From positions 41,800 through 105,799 of the forward strand of contig NZ_FQYQ01000005.1 of NCBI RefSeq assembly GCF_900141825.1: 64,000 nucleotides of DNA, given 5' to 3'. The stretch's first letter is position 1. Each line of letters starts with the position of its first letter. Positions 17,942 to 27,102 of this stretch are shown here, piece after piece. Both the position numbers and the translations under genes were made by a program. The stretch is from Pseudobutyrivibrio xylanivorans DSM 14809. Lineage in GTDB: Bacteria; Bacillota; Clostridia; Lachnospirales; Lachnospiraceae. The notes beneath the pieces are model-generated. The model worked only from the letters and a program-made list of their open reading frames with translations, was not told the DNA's origin and did no database searches.

Positions 17942-18904
17942 TTACCAGCTTCTTTTTTCAAGTCTCAAACGCTCATGCTCAATTTCATCCATCAACGCTT
18001 TTGCAGGAACAGTAGCTGTACTCTCGTCATACAGCAATTCTATAAGCTGATTTTGCTTTTCAATTAGGTTGTTTTTAATAAAACTGGTTGGTTCTAAGTT
18101 TTCCCTGAGTTGCTCTCTTCCAGCTTTAATGCTTGCATCCCACTCAGCTTTGTTCTTTTCATACTGTTGATTTAATTCGTCGATACGTTTTTCAGCCTCA
18201 ATTCGAAACTTCTCTGTCTCCAATCGGATTTCTTCCATTCTGGCCTTAACCTTTTCTGTACGATAAATTACGTCAGGATATGCATCGGCAAATCGACGGT
18301 AAAAGATTGATCTATTACTAAGTAGCAAATGTACATCCTTGCTTATGGCCTCCGTATTATCAGCTTCACTGGATTCAACTCCAATTTTTACAAGCTTTAA
18401 TACAAAATGAGAAACACTATAATCAGCTAGAATAATGGCAGAAAGACATCCAGCGATTATTTCTTTACTAAATAGACTTAGTTGTTCAAAGAAGCCATAT
18501 AAAACCGGATTTACGATATGGATAATTGCAACTCCACCTAATCCAAAAAGAATCAGATTTCCAATCCACACTCGTCCATTTAGATTCATTGGCTTCTGGC
18601 TATAATCCCACCATCTGGCATGAAATCGCATTTCCATAAAGTAGCTGGCGAGATATTCAATCAAGCCACATACAATCAAAGATATTGCAAAGGTGGTTCC
18701 TATACCCTTCTCCACAGGGGTGAGCCCAGCTACTGTGAGTGTGATAAGCGCAGCTCCGGCACCATAAATTGGAAGCCATGGGCCAATGAGAAATCCTCGG
18801 TTTATAAATCGGCCAAACTGTCGATATTTCAAGGTTACCTCAATGCACCAGCCTACGAATGAAAATGTAAAGAATACCAATATCAAATTTATAAAGAATT
18901 CCAT
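17942..18904 (-). CDS. Putative ABC-transporter type IV-like membrane protein (PF06541/CmpB type) with coiled-coil tail
   Basis: 320 residues from ATG 18904 (GGAGG 5 bases upstream; a longer frame from 18925 has no site). Five or so membrane helices fill residues 1-165, with family landmarks FVGWCIEVTLKY, RGFLIGPWLPIYG, and RWWDYSQKPMNLNGR. The remaining 150 residues are a cytoplasmic, charged coiled coil (repeated Glu/Arg/Lys, about 205-320). The family is named for ABC transporters on weak grounds and has no proven substrate. There is no ATPase gene beside it. Confidence 0.8.
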   Translation of the reverse strand: MEFFINLILVFFTFSFVGWCIEVTLKYRQFGRFINRGFLIGPWLPIYGAGAALITLTVAGLTPVEKGIGTTFAISLIVCGLIEYLASYFMEMRFHARWWDYSQKPMNLNGRVWIGNLILFGLGGVAIIHIVNPVLYGFFEQLSLFSKEIIAGCLSAIILADYSVSHFVLKLVKIGVESSEADNTEAISKDVHLLLSNRSIFYRRFADAYPDVIYRTEKVKARMEEIRLETEKFRIEAEKRIDELNQQYEKNKAEWDASIKAGREQLRENLEPTSFIKNNLIEKQNQLIELLYDESTATVPAKALMDEIEHERLRLEKRSW

Positions 18905-18948
18905 ATGTTCCTCCAAAAGCACCATACCTTATAACAATTTTATTAGTA

Positions 18949-19971
18949 TTACTTTCTCTTACCCGCTTTTACTGTCTGAGAGATTGCCTTTAAGGATTTC
19001 AAACCGCCCTTCTTGAAATCTGTGAGAGTCAATGCTCCTGCTGCTTCGAATATCGAGAATAGTTCTTCCACAAAATTATCCATCTCATCTTCTGTCATCT
19101 TTGCAATACTATCCTTTATCCATTTATCAGCCATAACAGCTGCCTTTGAAATATTTTCTACTGTAACAAGTGTCTTTCCTTCCACACACCATGTAGCAAT
19201 ATTGTGCTGTAAAACAGCAACTGCATTGCTTTTAACCACTATAGGCTCACATACTGGTGTCATAAGAAGCCCCACAATAGTTTCCTCAGGCACAATACTT
19301 ATAATCTTTGGAAGTATATCCTTAATAGTTTTGCTGGATGCCACTTTATCCATAAATCCCGGGCCATCATTACTATAAACAGTAAGTATTCTTTGCTGAA
19401 TGTCTTTATTACACTTAGCAGCAGCAAAAACTGAAAGATGTCCACCTTTGGAATGTCCACCAACACGAAGTAATCTATCATTGTCTTTCGCTATACGATT
19501 AATGTATTCTACAGCCTCCTTCTCAGCCTCTGTTTCCTTGATTGCCAGCATGAAATCTTCCTTCCAGCCTACTACCGTATCGTCTGTACCTCTAAAACAG
19601 ATATAGCTTGTGCCATCAGGAAGCAAAAATTCCATAGCTGCGAACTGAAGAGTACGGGAGGTATCAATCAGGTTAACATAATTTCTAATTCTCACATCTT
19701 TATAGCGACTCGTTTGAGAAATTGCTTTTAATGTAATTGGAGAATCCTTGAGAATTGAGCCATCTCGAAAGCTATCCTCATCATAAATCTTCTCAAAATA
19801 GATATCGCTTACTTCTTTTATACTCAAAACTTTTGGAGCATCACCATCAAAAATACCATCCATATCAACATAAGAAACACAGGATAGTACAAGATTATCT
19901 ACTACATTGAAACCATCCTGCCAGAACTCCAAATCACCACGCCAATTTATATAATCCTTTATTGTCCCCAT
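18949..19971 (-). CDS. DUF2974 (Mbeg1-like) alpha/beta-hydrolase, lipase-like
   Basis: 340 residues. The nucleophile elbow is GGHSKGGHLS at about residue 175 (GxSxG, Ser nucleophile), preceded by the FRGTDDTVVGWKEDF block typical of DUF2974 and class 3 lipase-like proteins. No signal peptide is seen, so it is probably cytoplasmic. A substrate cannot be named. The start has GGAGG 7 bases upstream. It lies 44 bases ahead of the membrane protein at 17942-18904 and behind a terminator at 20002-20022, so it may head a three-gene unit. Confidence 0.88.
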   Translation of the reverse strand: MGTIKDYINWRGDLEFWQDGFNVVDNLVLSCVSYVDMDGIFDGDAPKVLSIKEVSDIYFEKIYDEDSFRDGSILKDSPITLKAISQTSRYKDVRIRNYVNLIDTSRTLQFAAMEFLLPDGTSYICFRGTDDTVVGWKEDFMLAIKETEAEKEAVEYINRIAKDNDRLLRVGGHSKGGHLSVFAAAKCNKDIQQRILTVYSNDGPGFMDKVASSKTIKDILPKIISIVPEETIVGLLMTPVCEPIVVKSNAVAVLQHNIATWCVEGKTLVTVENISKAAVMADKWIKDSIAKMTEDEMDNFVEELFSIFEAAGALTLTDFKKGGLKSLKAISQTVKAGKRK

Positions 19972-20001
19972 AGTTAATCCTCCAATTTAGAACTGAAAAT
20001 A

Positions 20002-20022
20002 GCCCTGAGATTTTCTCAGGGC
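20002..20022 (-). terminator. Intrinsic terminator after the PsiE-like gene
   Basis: GCCCTGAGA and TCTCAGGGC form a perfect 9-bp stem around a 3-base loop, followed on the minus strand by TATTTTC. It lies 6 bases past the stop at 20029. Confidence 0.75.
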
Positions 20023-20028
20023 CTGATA

Positions 20029-20430
20029 TTATTCCTCTTCTTCAAAATCAAATTCTTTGAATAGATACTTTCTACAGAATAACAATAATGCTATAGCCAT
20101 GACTCTGATAAGCATACTTAGAGACTCTTCATGACCTGCAACTATTCCTCTTGCTATTGCAAATATCAATACTTCGATGATTGTATTCATAGAGTGCTTA
20201 ACAAGCATTCTTACAAACTCTATTACAATAATAACGCTGAAAGCAGATACCAAAAGTGTTTCCATATAAGCCAATGCTTCTGTATCCGGTGAAGTAAATG
20301 CAAAGGCATCAATAATCAGACGATAGCCGCCGTATACTATTCCAACCAGAAGTATCGCTGCCACCAGCTTTTCAAGAATATTCGGCAGCTTAATAATGGT
20401 TCGATTAAATTTCTTTTTCTTTTCTTCCAT
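20029..20430 (-). CDS. Small integral membrane protein, PsiE-like
   Basis: 133 residues with a basic N-terminal tail (MEEKKKKFNR), about four hydrophobic helices (near 20-42, 55-78, 85-100 and 105-122) and an acidic C terminus. The pattern and the HSMNTIIEVLIFAIARGIV region resemble phosphate-starvation-inducible E (PF06146) proteins, whose biochemical role is unknown. The assignment rests on overall look. It is monocistronic by position: a hairpin precedes it and a terminator follows it. Confidence 0.7.
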   Translation of the reverse strand: MEEKKKKFNRTIIKLPNILEKLVAAILLVGIVYGGYRLIIDAFAFTSPDTEALAYMETLLVSAFSVIIVIEFVRMLVKHSMNTIIEVLIFAIARGIVAGHEESLSMLIRVMAIALLLFCRKYLFKEFDFEEEE

Positions 20431-20510
20431 ACTGTCCGTCCCTCTATTAATAATCTAATATATACGAACTCTTGGAAAGAATTATACACAACTTATATGA
20501 AAAATCTGCA

Positions 20511-20530
20511 AAGTATCCTACGGGATACTT
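20511..20530 (-). terminator. Hairpin after the hcp-linked gene, probable weak terminator
   Basis: AAGTATCC and GGATACTT pair (8 bp, 4-base loop) just past the stop at 20534. The minus-strand sequence after it reaches TTTTT about 7 bases later, so termination may be partial. Confidence 0.55.
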
Positions 20531-20533
20531 GTT

Positions 20534-21124
20534 CTACATACCAATTGCAATAGTATGCATGACATCACCAGAAATTTTAACCTCAGAATCAGCAAATAAT
20601 CCTGTCACAAATGACTTTAATAACTGATAGTATAAATCCCCATCAAGGCCTGCTTCCTCAAAGTAGCTGGAATGAAGATCCATTGTTCTTATGATTTCAC
20701 AGCTTCCATCAGCGTACTGATTCACCATAGAGGCTCTATCGCAAGGCATACCATCTAGCAAGATTTCCTGTAGTCTAGCACATGCTTCCTCTGTGCTTTT
20801 TACACCTTCAATTTTCATGGATTCGCCTGCGGATTTAACAGTAGCTTTTATCTTTTCCAATCTGTCACTGTTCTCTTTTGCAATAGCTGATACAATACAT
20901 GCAAATCTCTTTTCTGCTCCATCCACCATACCAAACAAGGATGCATGGATATTACTTAAATCTACAACCTCTTCTATTGGCGGAAACTCTTGGATAACAT
21001 AATTATCCACGTTTGCATTCCAACCCTCGGCCTTGGATAATTCAGCAAGAGCATTAATAACCTGTTGCATGGTTATGATTCTGCTGTACATAAGTGAATG
21101 AATTGGTCCTAAAAATGCGCTCAT
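20534..21124 (-). CDS. Conserved-looking protein of unknown function in an hcp operon
   Basis: 196 residues beginning MSAFLGPIHSLMYSRI, with no membrane segment. The N-terminal helix is followed by helical sequence. Two cysteines sit in the C-terminal half (DGMPCDRAS, DGSCEIIRTMDLH), and a His follows near LHSSYF. I do not recognise a named family. The ribosome site GGAGGA overlaps the hcp stop codon, so translation is coupled to hcp. Co-expression with the hybrid cluster protein suggests a role in NO/hydroxylamine stress or cluster upkeep, but that is inference only. Confidence 0.8.
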   Translation of the reverse strand: MSAFLGPIHSLMYSRIITMQQVINALAELSKAEGWNANVDNYVIQEFPPIEEVVDLSNIHASLFGMVDGAEKRFACIVSAIAKENSDRLEKIKATVKSAGESMKIEGVKSTEEACARLQEILLDGMPCDRASMVNQYADGSCEIIRTMDLHSSYFEEAGLDGDLYYQLLKSFVTGLFADSEVKISGDVMHTIAIGM

Positions 21125-21135
21125 CTTCTATCCTC

Positions 21136-22776
21136 CTAGCCAATTAAAGTCTTGATGTCATCTTCTACAGTTGTAATTCCAGCAATGCCAAAGTTCTCAA
21201 CCAAAACATTGGCAACATTTGGTGAAAGAAAGGCTGGAAGTGTTGGTCCAAGGTGAATATTCTTTACGCCAAGGTAAAGAAGTGCTAAAAGGACAATTAC
21301 TGCCTTTTGCTCATACCAAGAAATGTTGTAAACAATTGGAAGATCATTTACATCATCAAGCTCGAATACTTCCTTAAGCTTAAGAGCAATAAGTGCAAGT
21401 GAATAAGAATCATTACACTGACCTGCATCTAGTACTCTTGGAATTCCTCCTATATCTCCTAAGTCAAGCTTGTTGTACTTGTACTTAGCACAACCTGCTG
21501 TAAGAATTACCGTATCCTTTGGAAGCGCCTGCGCAAATTCTGAATAGTAGCTTCTGCTCTTCGAACGTCCATCGCAGCCTGCCATAACTACAAACTTCTT
21601 AATAGCACCACTCTTTACAGCATCAACCACTGTATCAGCAAGAGCAAATACCTGCTCATGTGCGAATCCACCTGTAATGGTACCTGTCTCAATTTCAGTT
21701 GGAGCATCACACTTTTTAGCCATTTCAATTATTTCTGAGAAATCCTTAGTCTGGCCATACTCACTGTCAATATGCTTACAACCTGGATATCCACATGCTC
21801 CAGTTGTAAACATTCTGTCCTTATAAGAATCAGCAGGTGGCACGATACAGTTTGTTGTCATAAGAATTGGACCGTTGAAGCTTGCAAATTCTTCCTTCTG
21901 CTTCCACCATGCATTACCATAATTGCCTGCAAAATTATCGTACTTCTTGAAAAATGGATAATAATGAGCAGGAAGCATCTCTGAGTGAGTATAAACATCT
22001 ACTCCCGTTCCCTTCGTCTGCTCTAAAAGCATCTCCAAATCCTTAAGATCGTGACCTGAAATAAGAATACCTGGATTATTTCTTACTCCAATATTTACCT
22101 GTGTGATTTCTGGATTTCCATAGGCAGCTGTGTTTGCTTCATCAAGAAGTGCCATTCCTGCCACACCGTATTTGCCAGCTTCTAAAGTAAGCGCAACCAA
22201 ATCATCTACTGAAAGACTATCATCAAGTGTATCTGCAAGGGCCTTCTGCAAAAATGCATCAACCTCTTCATTATCTCTAATAAGTGCATTCGCATGCTTT
22301 GAATAAGCTGCAAGTCCCTTGAGACCATAAGTAATAAGCTCTCTAAGTGAACGAATATCCTCATTTTCTGTAGAAAGAATACCTACAGTCTTAGCCTTTG
22401 CATCAAATTCATCTTCTGTGCCTGTCCAAAGCGCAGCCTCTGGAAGATTAGCTTTTACATCCTCGCTAAGCTCACCTAACAACTGCTCCTTAACAAAAAT
22501 AGTCTCTCTGATTTTTTCTGAAATCGCATAATAATCAAAATTTGCGTTTGTAATAGTAGTAAAAAGATTTACTGATACAAGGTGATTGATATTTTCTGAT
22601 ACTTCCTTGCCATCATTGCGAAGTGCAGTTGTTACAGCAGAAAGTCCCTTAGTAACATACACTAATAAATCCTGAAGATTAGCAACCTCTGGCTTCTTTC
22701 CACAAACTCCAGACATAGTACAACCGCTACATCCAGCTGTTTCCTGACATTGATAACAAAACATTTTATTTTCCAT
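21136..22776 (-). CDS. hcp: Hybrid cluster protein (hydroxylamine reductase / NO detoxification)
   Basis: Fe-S protein that handles NO or hydroxylamine and other reactive nitrogen species in the cytoplasm of anaerobes. 546 residues from ATG 22776 (AAAGGAG 7 bases upstream; the longer frame to 22857 overlaps the promoter region). The N-terminal cubane motif is C-x2-C-x8-C-x5-C (C7, C10, C19, C25). Hybrid-cluster ligands are visible in [41 protein letters not shown], and the NDSYSLA/GQCN region. Length is normal for class I Hcp. It is divergent from a Crp/Fnr regulator with a palindrome between, and co-transcribed with the gene at 20534. Confidence 0.95.
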   Translation of the reverse strand: MENKMFCYQCQETAGCSGCTMSGVCGKKPEVANLQDLLVYVTKGLSAVTTALRNDGKEVSENINHLVSVNLFTTITNANFDYYAISEKIRETIFVKEQLLGELSEDVKANLPEAALWTGTEDEFDAKAKTVGILSTENEDIRSLRELITYGLKGLAAYSKHANALIRDNEEVDAFLQKALADTLDDSLSVDDLVALTLEAGKYGVAGMALLDEANTAAYGNPEITQVNIGVRNNPGILISGHDLKDLEMLLEQTKGTGVDVYTHSEMLPAHYYPFFKKYDNFAGNYGNAWWKQKEEFASFNGPILMTTNCIVPPADSYKDRMFTTGACGYPGCKHIDSEYGQTKDFSEIIEMAKKCDAPTEIETGTITGGFAHEQVFALADTVVDAVKSGAIKKFVVMAGCDGRSKSRSYYSEFAQALPKDTVILTAGCAKYKYNKLDLGDIGGIPRVLDAGQCNDSYSLALIALKLKEVFELDDVNDLPIVYNISWYEQKAVIVLLALLYLGVKNIHLGPTLPAFLSPNVANVLVENFGIAGITTVEDDIKTLIG

Positions 22777-22843
22777 TGTTTGACTCCTTTGAAACTTGTT
22801 TTCGTTCATGGACAGCACTTTAAACCATAATTCAATCACAAAT

Positions 22844-22875
22844 AGTTGCAAATGCAACTCTTCCCATCGTATTAT
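22844..22875. promoter_or_regulatory. Palindromic operator and promoter region between hcp and its Crp/Fnr-type regulator
   Basis: AGTTGCAAATGCAACT (22844-22859) is a perfect inverted repeat (7-base arms, 2-base centre). On the plus strand its TTGCAA (22846-22851) with TATTAT (22870-22875), spaced 18, makes a promoter for the regulator. On the minus strand the palindrome centre lies about 40 bases from a plausible hcp start near 22812 (with TTTAAA as a poor -10). That is the placement expected of a class II Fnr/HcpR-type activator site. Confidence 0.65.
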
Positions 22876-22907
22876 TTAGGTAGTATATGGATAGGCAGGT
22901 GAACGCT

Positions 22908-23588
22908 ATGAATAATGAAATTAGTTATAACGATGTTGAGCTTTTTGAAAATATTAAAGGAGCTGATTTAGACAAACTGTTAGTCTGCATCAGATCTTTC
23001 AAAAAAGAGTTCAAAAAGGGACAGACCATATATATGGAAACAGACCATATTCCTTATGTAGGTATCGTTCTATATGGAAGTGTTCATATGATAAAGAATG
23101 ATATTTGGGGTAATAACACTCTATTTACCTTCTTTGGTCCGGGCGAATTGTTTGGAGAAAGCTTTGCTGTTCAGAAAGATGTTTCTTCATCGGTGATATT
23201 TAAAGCTGCTGAGAATACCAAGGTATTGTTTCTTGCAGCCTCTAACATAATTCACTCATGCCCTAATGCCTGCGGATTTCATGCTCAGATTGCTACAAAT
23301 CTGTTTCACCTATTGGGAACAAAAAATCAGAAGTTCCTTAATAAGATAGAAGTTCTCTCAAAAGGAAGCATTCGTGAAAAGCTTTTAGCTTATATTTCAC
23401 AGCTGTCACAGGAGCAGAATTCTAAATATGTTAACTCTCCTCTTTCAAGAGTGGCTCTTGCAGAATATTTATCCGTAAATCGCAGTGCAATGATACGAGA
23501 GCTCTCAAAAATGAGGGATGATGGAATTATAGATTTTGATAAGGATACGTTTATTGTAAAGGAAGGAAATCATGGAAAAGAGAATTGA
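22908..23588 (+). CDS. Crp/Fnr-family transcriptional regulator, probable hcp activator (HcpR/PrfA-like)
   Basis: About 226 residues. The N-terminal cyclic-nucleotide-type beta barrel runs from about 15 to 120 (GIVLYGSVHMIKND, FFGPGELFGESFA). A dimer helix and a C-terminal winged helix follow (SRVALAEYLSVNRSAMIRELSKMRDDGII, key residues NRSAM..REL). It lacks the N-terminal cysteine cluster of Fnr; cysteines occur at C27 and in HSCPNACGFH. I prefer ATG 22908 (AGGTG upstream) because the promoter -10 at 22870 would leave almost no leader for the ATG at 22887. It is divergent from hcp and overlaps the next gene by 17 bases. Confidence 0.88.
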   Translation: MNNEISYNDVELFENIKGADLDKLLVCIRSFKKEFKKGQTIYMETDHIPYVGIVLYGSVHMIKNDIWGNNTLFTFFGPGELFGESFAVQKDVSSSVIFKAAENTKVLFLAASNIIHSCPNACGFHAQIATNLFHLLGTKNQKFLNKIEVLSKGSIREKLLAYISQLSQEQNSKYVNSPLSRVALAEYLSVNRSAMIRELSKMRDDGIIDFDKDTFIVKEGNHGKEN

Positions 23589-24597
23589 TAAAGCCGAGAA
23601 TGTAGGAATGGGAATAGGTTCAAATGTGAAGGCTGCTCCATTAAAGAGACAGGATGGAGCTGATGAACAGTATCTTGCTCTCAAGCAAATAGAGAATCAT
23701 CCACTTAACATATTTGCCCTTGAAAATGAAGCTATTTCGAAAGCTCTTAAGGAACTCAGAGCTGCTATGGAAAGCCGTGAGAATCTAATTAAAGCTTTGG
23801 ACAAGGCTAGAGAATTATCTATCCACTATGCTGAAAAAGGAGATTTACTCTATCCTCTTCTCAAGCTTAAATATCATTTTGTAGGTCCTACTGATATTAT
23901 GTGGACTGTGGACGATGAAATTCGTGATGAAATGAAAGCACTGTCTAACAGTGCAAAAGATTTCCCATCACTTTTAGAAGACAGCACTTGGAACGAAAGA
24001 CTTGATGTGGTTATCACAAAAGCTGAAGACATGCTCTACAAAGAGGAAAATATCATCTTCCCTCTTTGCGCAAAGAACTTTTCTGAAGAAGAATGGGCTG
24101 ATATCGCCAGAGATTTTGATGACTACAAGCCTTGTCTCATTGGAAAGCGTCCACTATGGGAGAAAGCTACCCCAAAGAAAAACGTTAAGGATTTGTCTCA
24201 GACTGGAGACATGATTGTTCTCCCATCAGGTCAACTTACTCCATATCAATTAGATGCTATGCTTAACACCATTCCAATTGAGCTTACATTTGTTGATGAA
24301 AATGATGTAAATAGATACTTTAATGATGGCGACGACATGAAACTTTTCAAGCGCCCTCTTACAGCTCTTGATAGAGAGGTTTATACCTGTCATCCTCCTA
24401 AGTTTGAACCTATGGTTCGCTCTATAATTGCTGATTTCAAGGCTGGCAATAGAGACTGCATTGATATCTGGAGCAGCCGTGATAACCAGCCTGTATTAAT
24501 AAAATATATGGCTGTTCGCGACAAAAAACACAATTATGTGGGCACTCTGGAATGTGTCCAACCTATGGGCTTTGCCGAGAAACATTTTAGTCACTAA
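23572..24597 (+). CDS. Hemerythrin-like (HHE) plus PAS-type protein, DUF438/PAS_10 family
   Basis: 341 residues. The first 200 hold hemerythrin-like helices with candidate metal ligands (NHPLNIFALENE, IHYAEKGDLLYPLL, KYHF, EENIIFPL). Residues 220-335 form a PAS-like domain (LTPYQLDAMLNTIPIELTFVDEND, then DREVYTCHPPK and an IKYMAVRD end). Such proteins are suspected sensors of NO or O2 through a di-iron or haem site. It overlaps the regulator gene by 17 bases, so the two are translationally coupled and face hcp. Its 3' end overlaps the converging S41 protease gene by 11 bases. Confidence 0.88.
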   Translation: MEKRIDKAENVGMGIGSNVKAAPLKRQDGADEQYLALKQIENHPLNIFALENEAISKALKELRAAMESRENLIKALDKARELSIHYAEKGDLLYPLLKLKYHFVGPTDIMWTVDDEIRDEMKALSNSAKDFPSLLEDSTWNERLDVVITKAEDMLYKEENIIFPLCAKNFSEEEWADIARDFDDYKPCLIGKRPLWEKATPKKNVKDLSQTGDMIVLPSGQLTPYQLDAMLNTIPIELTFVDENDVNRYFNDGDDMKLFKRPLTALDREVYTCHPPKFEPMVRSIIADFKAGNRDCIDIWSSRDNQPVLIKYMAVRDKKHNYVGTLECVQPMGFAEKHFSH

Positions 24598-25891
24598 TCA
24601 ATTGTTTTGCTTTACTGAGAGCCTCCTTTGGGTCACAGACGTAGTCTGGCTCAATTGGCTCTCCTTTTTTGCTTTGATCTATTCTATGCCAATTTTTATA
24701 AGAGATTGTCAGGCCCAGCTTAGAATTTGGCAAAGAAAATCTCAGAATATCTCCGTAGGCATCTGGAAGATTTCCAGATGCCTCACCAATAACAGTTCCT
24801 AGATGATTGTCCGAAATCAGCATTGTAAAATCCATGGCAGCACTATAGGTATAAACGTCTGTGAGCACATATATATTTCCCGAAAAGGCATTTTCCTTTT
24901 TCTGAATATCTACATGGTAAGGTTCATTATGGATGAGAAAATTCCCGTATCTCACATCACTACTCCAGCCGTCATAACCATCTATATCTAGATACTGTAA
25001 AAATGCATCTGCTACATAGGAATTACCACCCCCGTTACCACGTAAATCAACAATTATATTTCCAATTTCCTTCTTATTAACCTGATTAAAGAAGTTCTCT
25101 AGAGTGCTCTCATAATAATCATTGTAGTTACATTCTTCCAAGGTAAAAACAGCAGTATTAGAACTCTCATCTATTTTATAGCCGACCCACTCATCATCCT
25201 CTTCTTCAGCACCCTTCACCTGTTCATATGGCACAAATGAATAATGGTAATCCTTTTTACCATCTTCTGTATCGTAGGTAAATCGTACTCCATCAGAGGT
25301 GTCCACACCTACCCATTCAAGACATGATTCGTTTTCTATAAAATAATCAACGCATGCTCTGGCATACTCTTCACGTTCGTACTGAAAGATTTCTAAATAA
25401 TCATCTACAATCTTCTCTGTTGGAATACCATTTATTTCTGCTGGCAGTCCAAGCTCATTCAACTGTGTGAAATCATCAATGTAATATTCATCCTCATCCA
25501 TGTAAGAAATTCTTGAATGTCCATCATACAGCTGATGCATTATTCTACCTATGATTCTCCATTCATCAATAACATTGTAAGTATCCACAAAATCATCAAT
25601 GACCTGCTGTCTCTCGGATTCATAAGCTTCTTCTACTGCAGCAACATTCTTGTTATTATTCTCCAGCCATGCTGGATGCCTTTCTCTAAGCTTTCCGATG
25701 GTGTAATCAATATCTTCAAGCACCTGTTTTTCAGTAAGTTCAGATTCCACTGGCAATGAAGCAATAAAATTCTCTGCAGTTCCACGATATGGATTGATGA
25801 AAAGTTGATAGCCTAAAAATACTACCAGCACTAGTATCACTATTACGATTATCAACTTAAGCAATCTTTTTAAAATAGTTTTTTTCTTCAT
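24587..25891 (-). CDS. Membrane-anchored S41 family peptidase
   Basis: 434 residues from ATG 25891 (a GTG at 25906 is an alternative; ribosome site weak in both). A basic tail and one hydrophobic helix (about 10-32) anchor it, with the protease domain outside. The C-terminal-processing-protease fold is visible in VDLRGNGGGNSYVADAF at about 278-294. The nucleophile region is TDVYTYSAAMDF, where Ser takes the place seen in TSGTM-like motifs. No PDZ domain is obvious. It is converging with the HHE/PAS gene and upstream of nothing on its strand, so it is probably a single-gene unit. Substrate unknown. Confidence 0.88.
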   Translation of the reverse strand: MKKKTILKRLLKLIIVIVILVLVVFLGYQLFINPYRGTAENFIASLPVESELTEKQVLEDIDYTIGKLRERHPAWLENNNKNVAAVEEAYESERQQVIDDFVDTYNVIDEWRIIGRIMHQLYDGHSRISYMDEDEYYIDDFTQLNELGLPAEINGIPTEKIVDDYLEIFQYEREEYARACVDYFIENESCLEWVGVDTSDGVRFTYDTEDGKKDYHYSFVPYEQVKGAEEEDDEWVGYKIDESSNTAVFTLEECNYNDYYESTLENFFNQVNKKEIGNIIVDLRGNGGGNSYVADAFLQYLDIDGYDGWSSDVRYGNFLIHNEPYHVDIQKKENAFSGNIYVLTDVYTYSAAMDFTMLISDNHLGTVIGEASGNLPDAYGDILRFSLPNSKLGLTISYKNWHRIDQSKKGEPIEPDYVCDPKEALSKAKQLISD

Positions 25892-25963
25892 AATACTTAA
25901 TCCCACTTATTTCCTTCAGTTAATGGGATTATAGCTAATAGAGTTCTTTTAATCAACGAATTT

Positions 25964-26950
25964 TTAAATTTGACGATATATCTTCGGTTCTTTGCGATAC
26001 AAACTGTATCCCAGTCTCTCAATTGTTTGCAAATCCTCCTCGATAGATATCCCCTTCACAGTAAGCATGTTTCCAGTAATTGTCGCATTACTGCCGCCCT
26101 TGAAACATGCTATACCAGTATCATCCAGATAATCTCTTCCTGCTGCAAACCTGATGGAAGCTTTAGGAAGAATATATTTAAAGATAGCAATGATGCGACG
26201 AACCTCATCTTTACTTAGTCGATCCCTGTCCTCCATAGGTGTGCCCTTTATAGGCTTTAACATGTTGATAGGTACAGAGTCAGGCTGAATCTCCACAAGC
26301 GCGAAAGCCATATCAATTCGGTCACTCCAAGTCTCGCCTATTCCAAAGATGCCGCCACTACATAATTCAAGTCCTACTTCATGTACCAGCTTCATATATT
26401 CAATTTTTTCATCAGTTGTATGCGTGCTACATACTTTCTTGAAATATTCTGGGCTGGTCTCAATATTGTTGTGAACACGCTGAACACCAGCTGCCTTTAA
26501 AGCCAGCAAATCTTCTTTATCAATTAATCCTAATGAAATGCAAGGCGCCATATCAGTTTCTGCTACTATTCTTTTTACATTTTCACATATCTGTGCCACC
26601 TCTGATTTGTTCAATCTTCTGCCTGAGGATACCTGACAATAATGAGCAATCCCCTTTCCTGAATGAGCCTTTGCATCAGCTGCAACATAGTCTGCATCTC
26701 GTACTTCAAATGTATCAATATCAGCTTTTGAGCAGCTGGACTGAGCACAGAATTTACAGTTTTCTGAACATCTGCCACCTTTTACACTCATTATGGCGCA
26801 CATATCAAATACATCACCATTAAAGTGTCTTCTCAATTCATCAGCACCGCTGCATAGCTCCTCCAATGGAGCCTCCACAAGTTCAAGCGCCTCTTCCCTT
26901 GTGATACTTCCCCCTTCAATAATTCTTTGTGTCAATTCTTTAATATCCAT
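25964..26950 (-). CDS. bioB: Biotin synthase
   Basis: Radical SAM enzyme that inserts sulfur into dethiobiotin. 328 residues from ATG 26950 (GGGAG 7 bases upstream; the longer frame to 26977 lacks a site). The radical SAM cysteines are C61, C65 and C68 (GRCSENCKFCAQ). The barrel carries CSGGIFGIGET at about 180-190, typical of BioB, and the auxiliary 2Fe-2S ligands are expected in this fold. No bioA/D/F is nearby. It is divergent from bioY with a BirA operator between, so transcription should be repressed when biotin is plentiful. Confidence 0.95.
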   Translation of the reverse strand: MDIKELTQRIIEGGSITREEALELVEAPLEELCSGADELRRHFNGDVFDMCAIMSVKGGRCSENCKFCAQSSCSKADIDTFEVRDADYVAADAKAHSGKGIAHYCQVSSGRRLNKSEVAQICENVKRIVAETDMAPCISLGLIDKEDLLALKAAGVQRVHNNIETSPEYFKKVCSTHTTDEKIEYMKLVHEVGLELCSGGIFGIGETWSDRIDMAFALVEIQPDSVPINMLKPIKGTPMEDRDRLSKDEVRRIIAIFKYILPKASIRFAAGRDYLDDTGIACFKGGSNATITGNMLTVKGISIEEDLQTIERLGYSLYRKEPKIYRQI

Positions 26951-27007
26951 AGTTAGTCTCCCTTCACATGAACTCAATCTATGTAAATGATAATTATAAA
27001 AAAATAA

Positions 27008-27061
27008 TTGTCAACCATTATCCAATTACAGGTTGACAATTAACAATCACTCAATTATTAT
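27008..27061. promoter_or_regulatory. BirA operator over the divergent bioB/bioY promoters
   Basis: TTGTCAACC (27008-27016), 14 bases, then GGTTGACAA (27031-27039) is an inverted repeat with the known Firmicute BirA-box half-sites and spacing. The right half contains TTGACA (27033-27038), which with TATTAT (27056-27061, spacer 17) forms the bioY promoter. The left half, read on the minus strand, supplies TTGACA for bioB, with TATCAT 16 bases downstream. One bound repressor would therefore shut both promoters. Confidence 0.9.
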
Positions 27062-27102
27062 CATTATTGTTATTTCAATAAACTACTTAGGGGGACTAAA
27101 TT

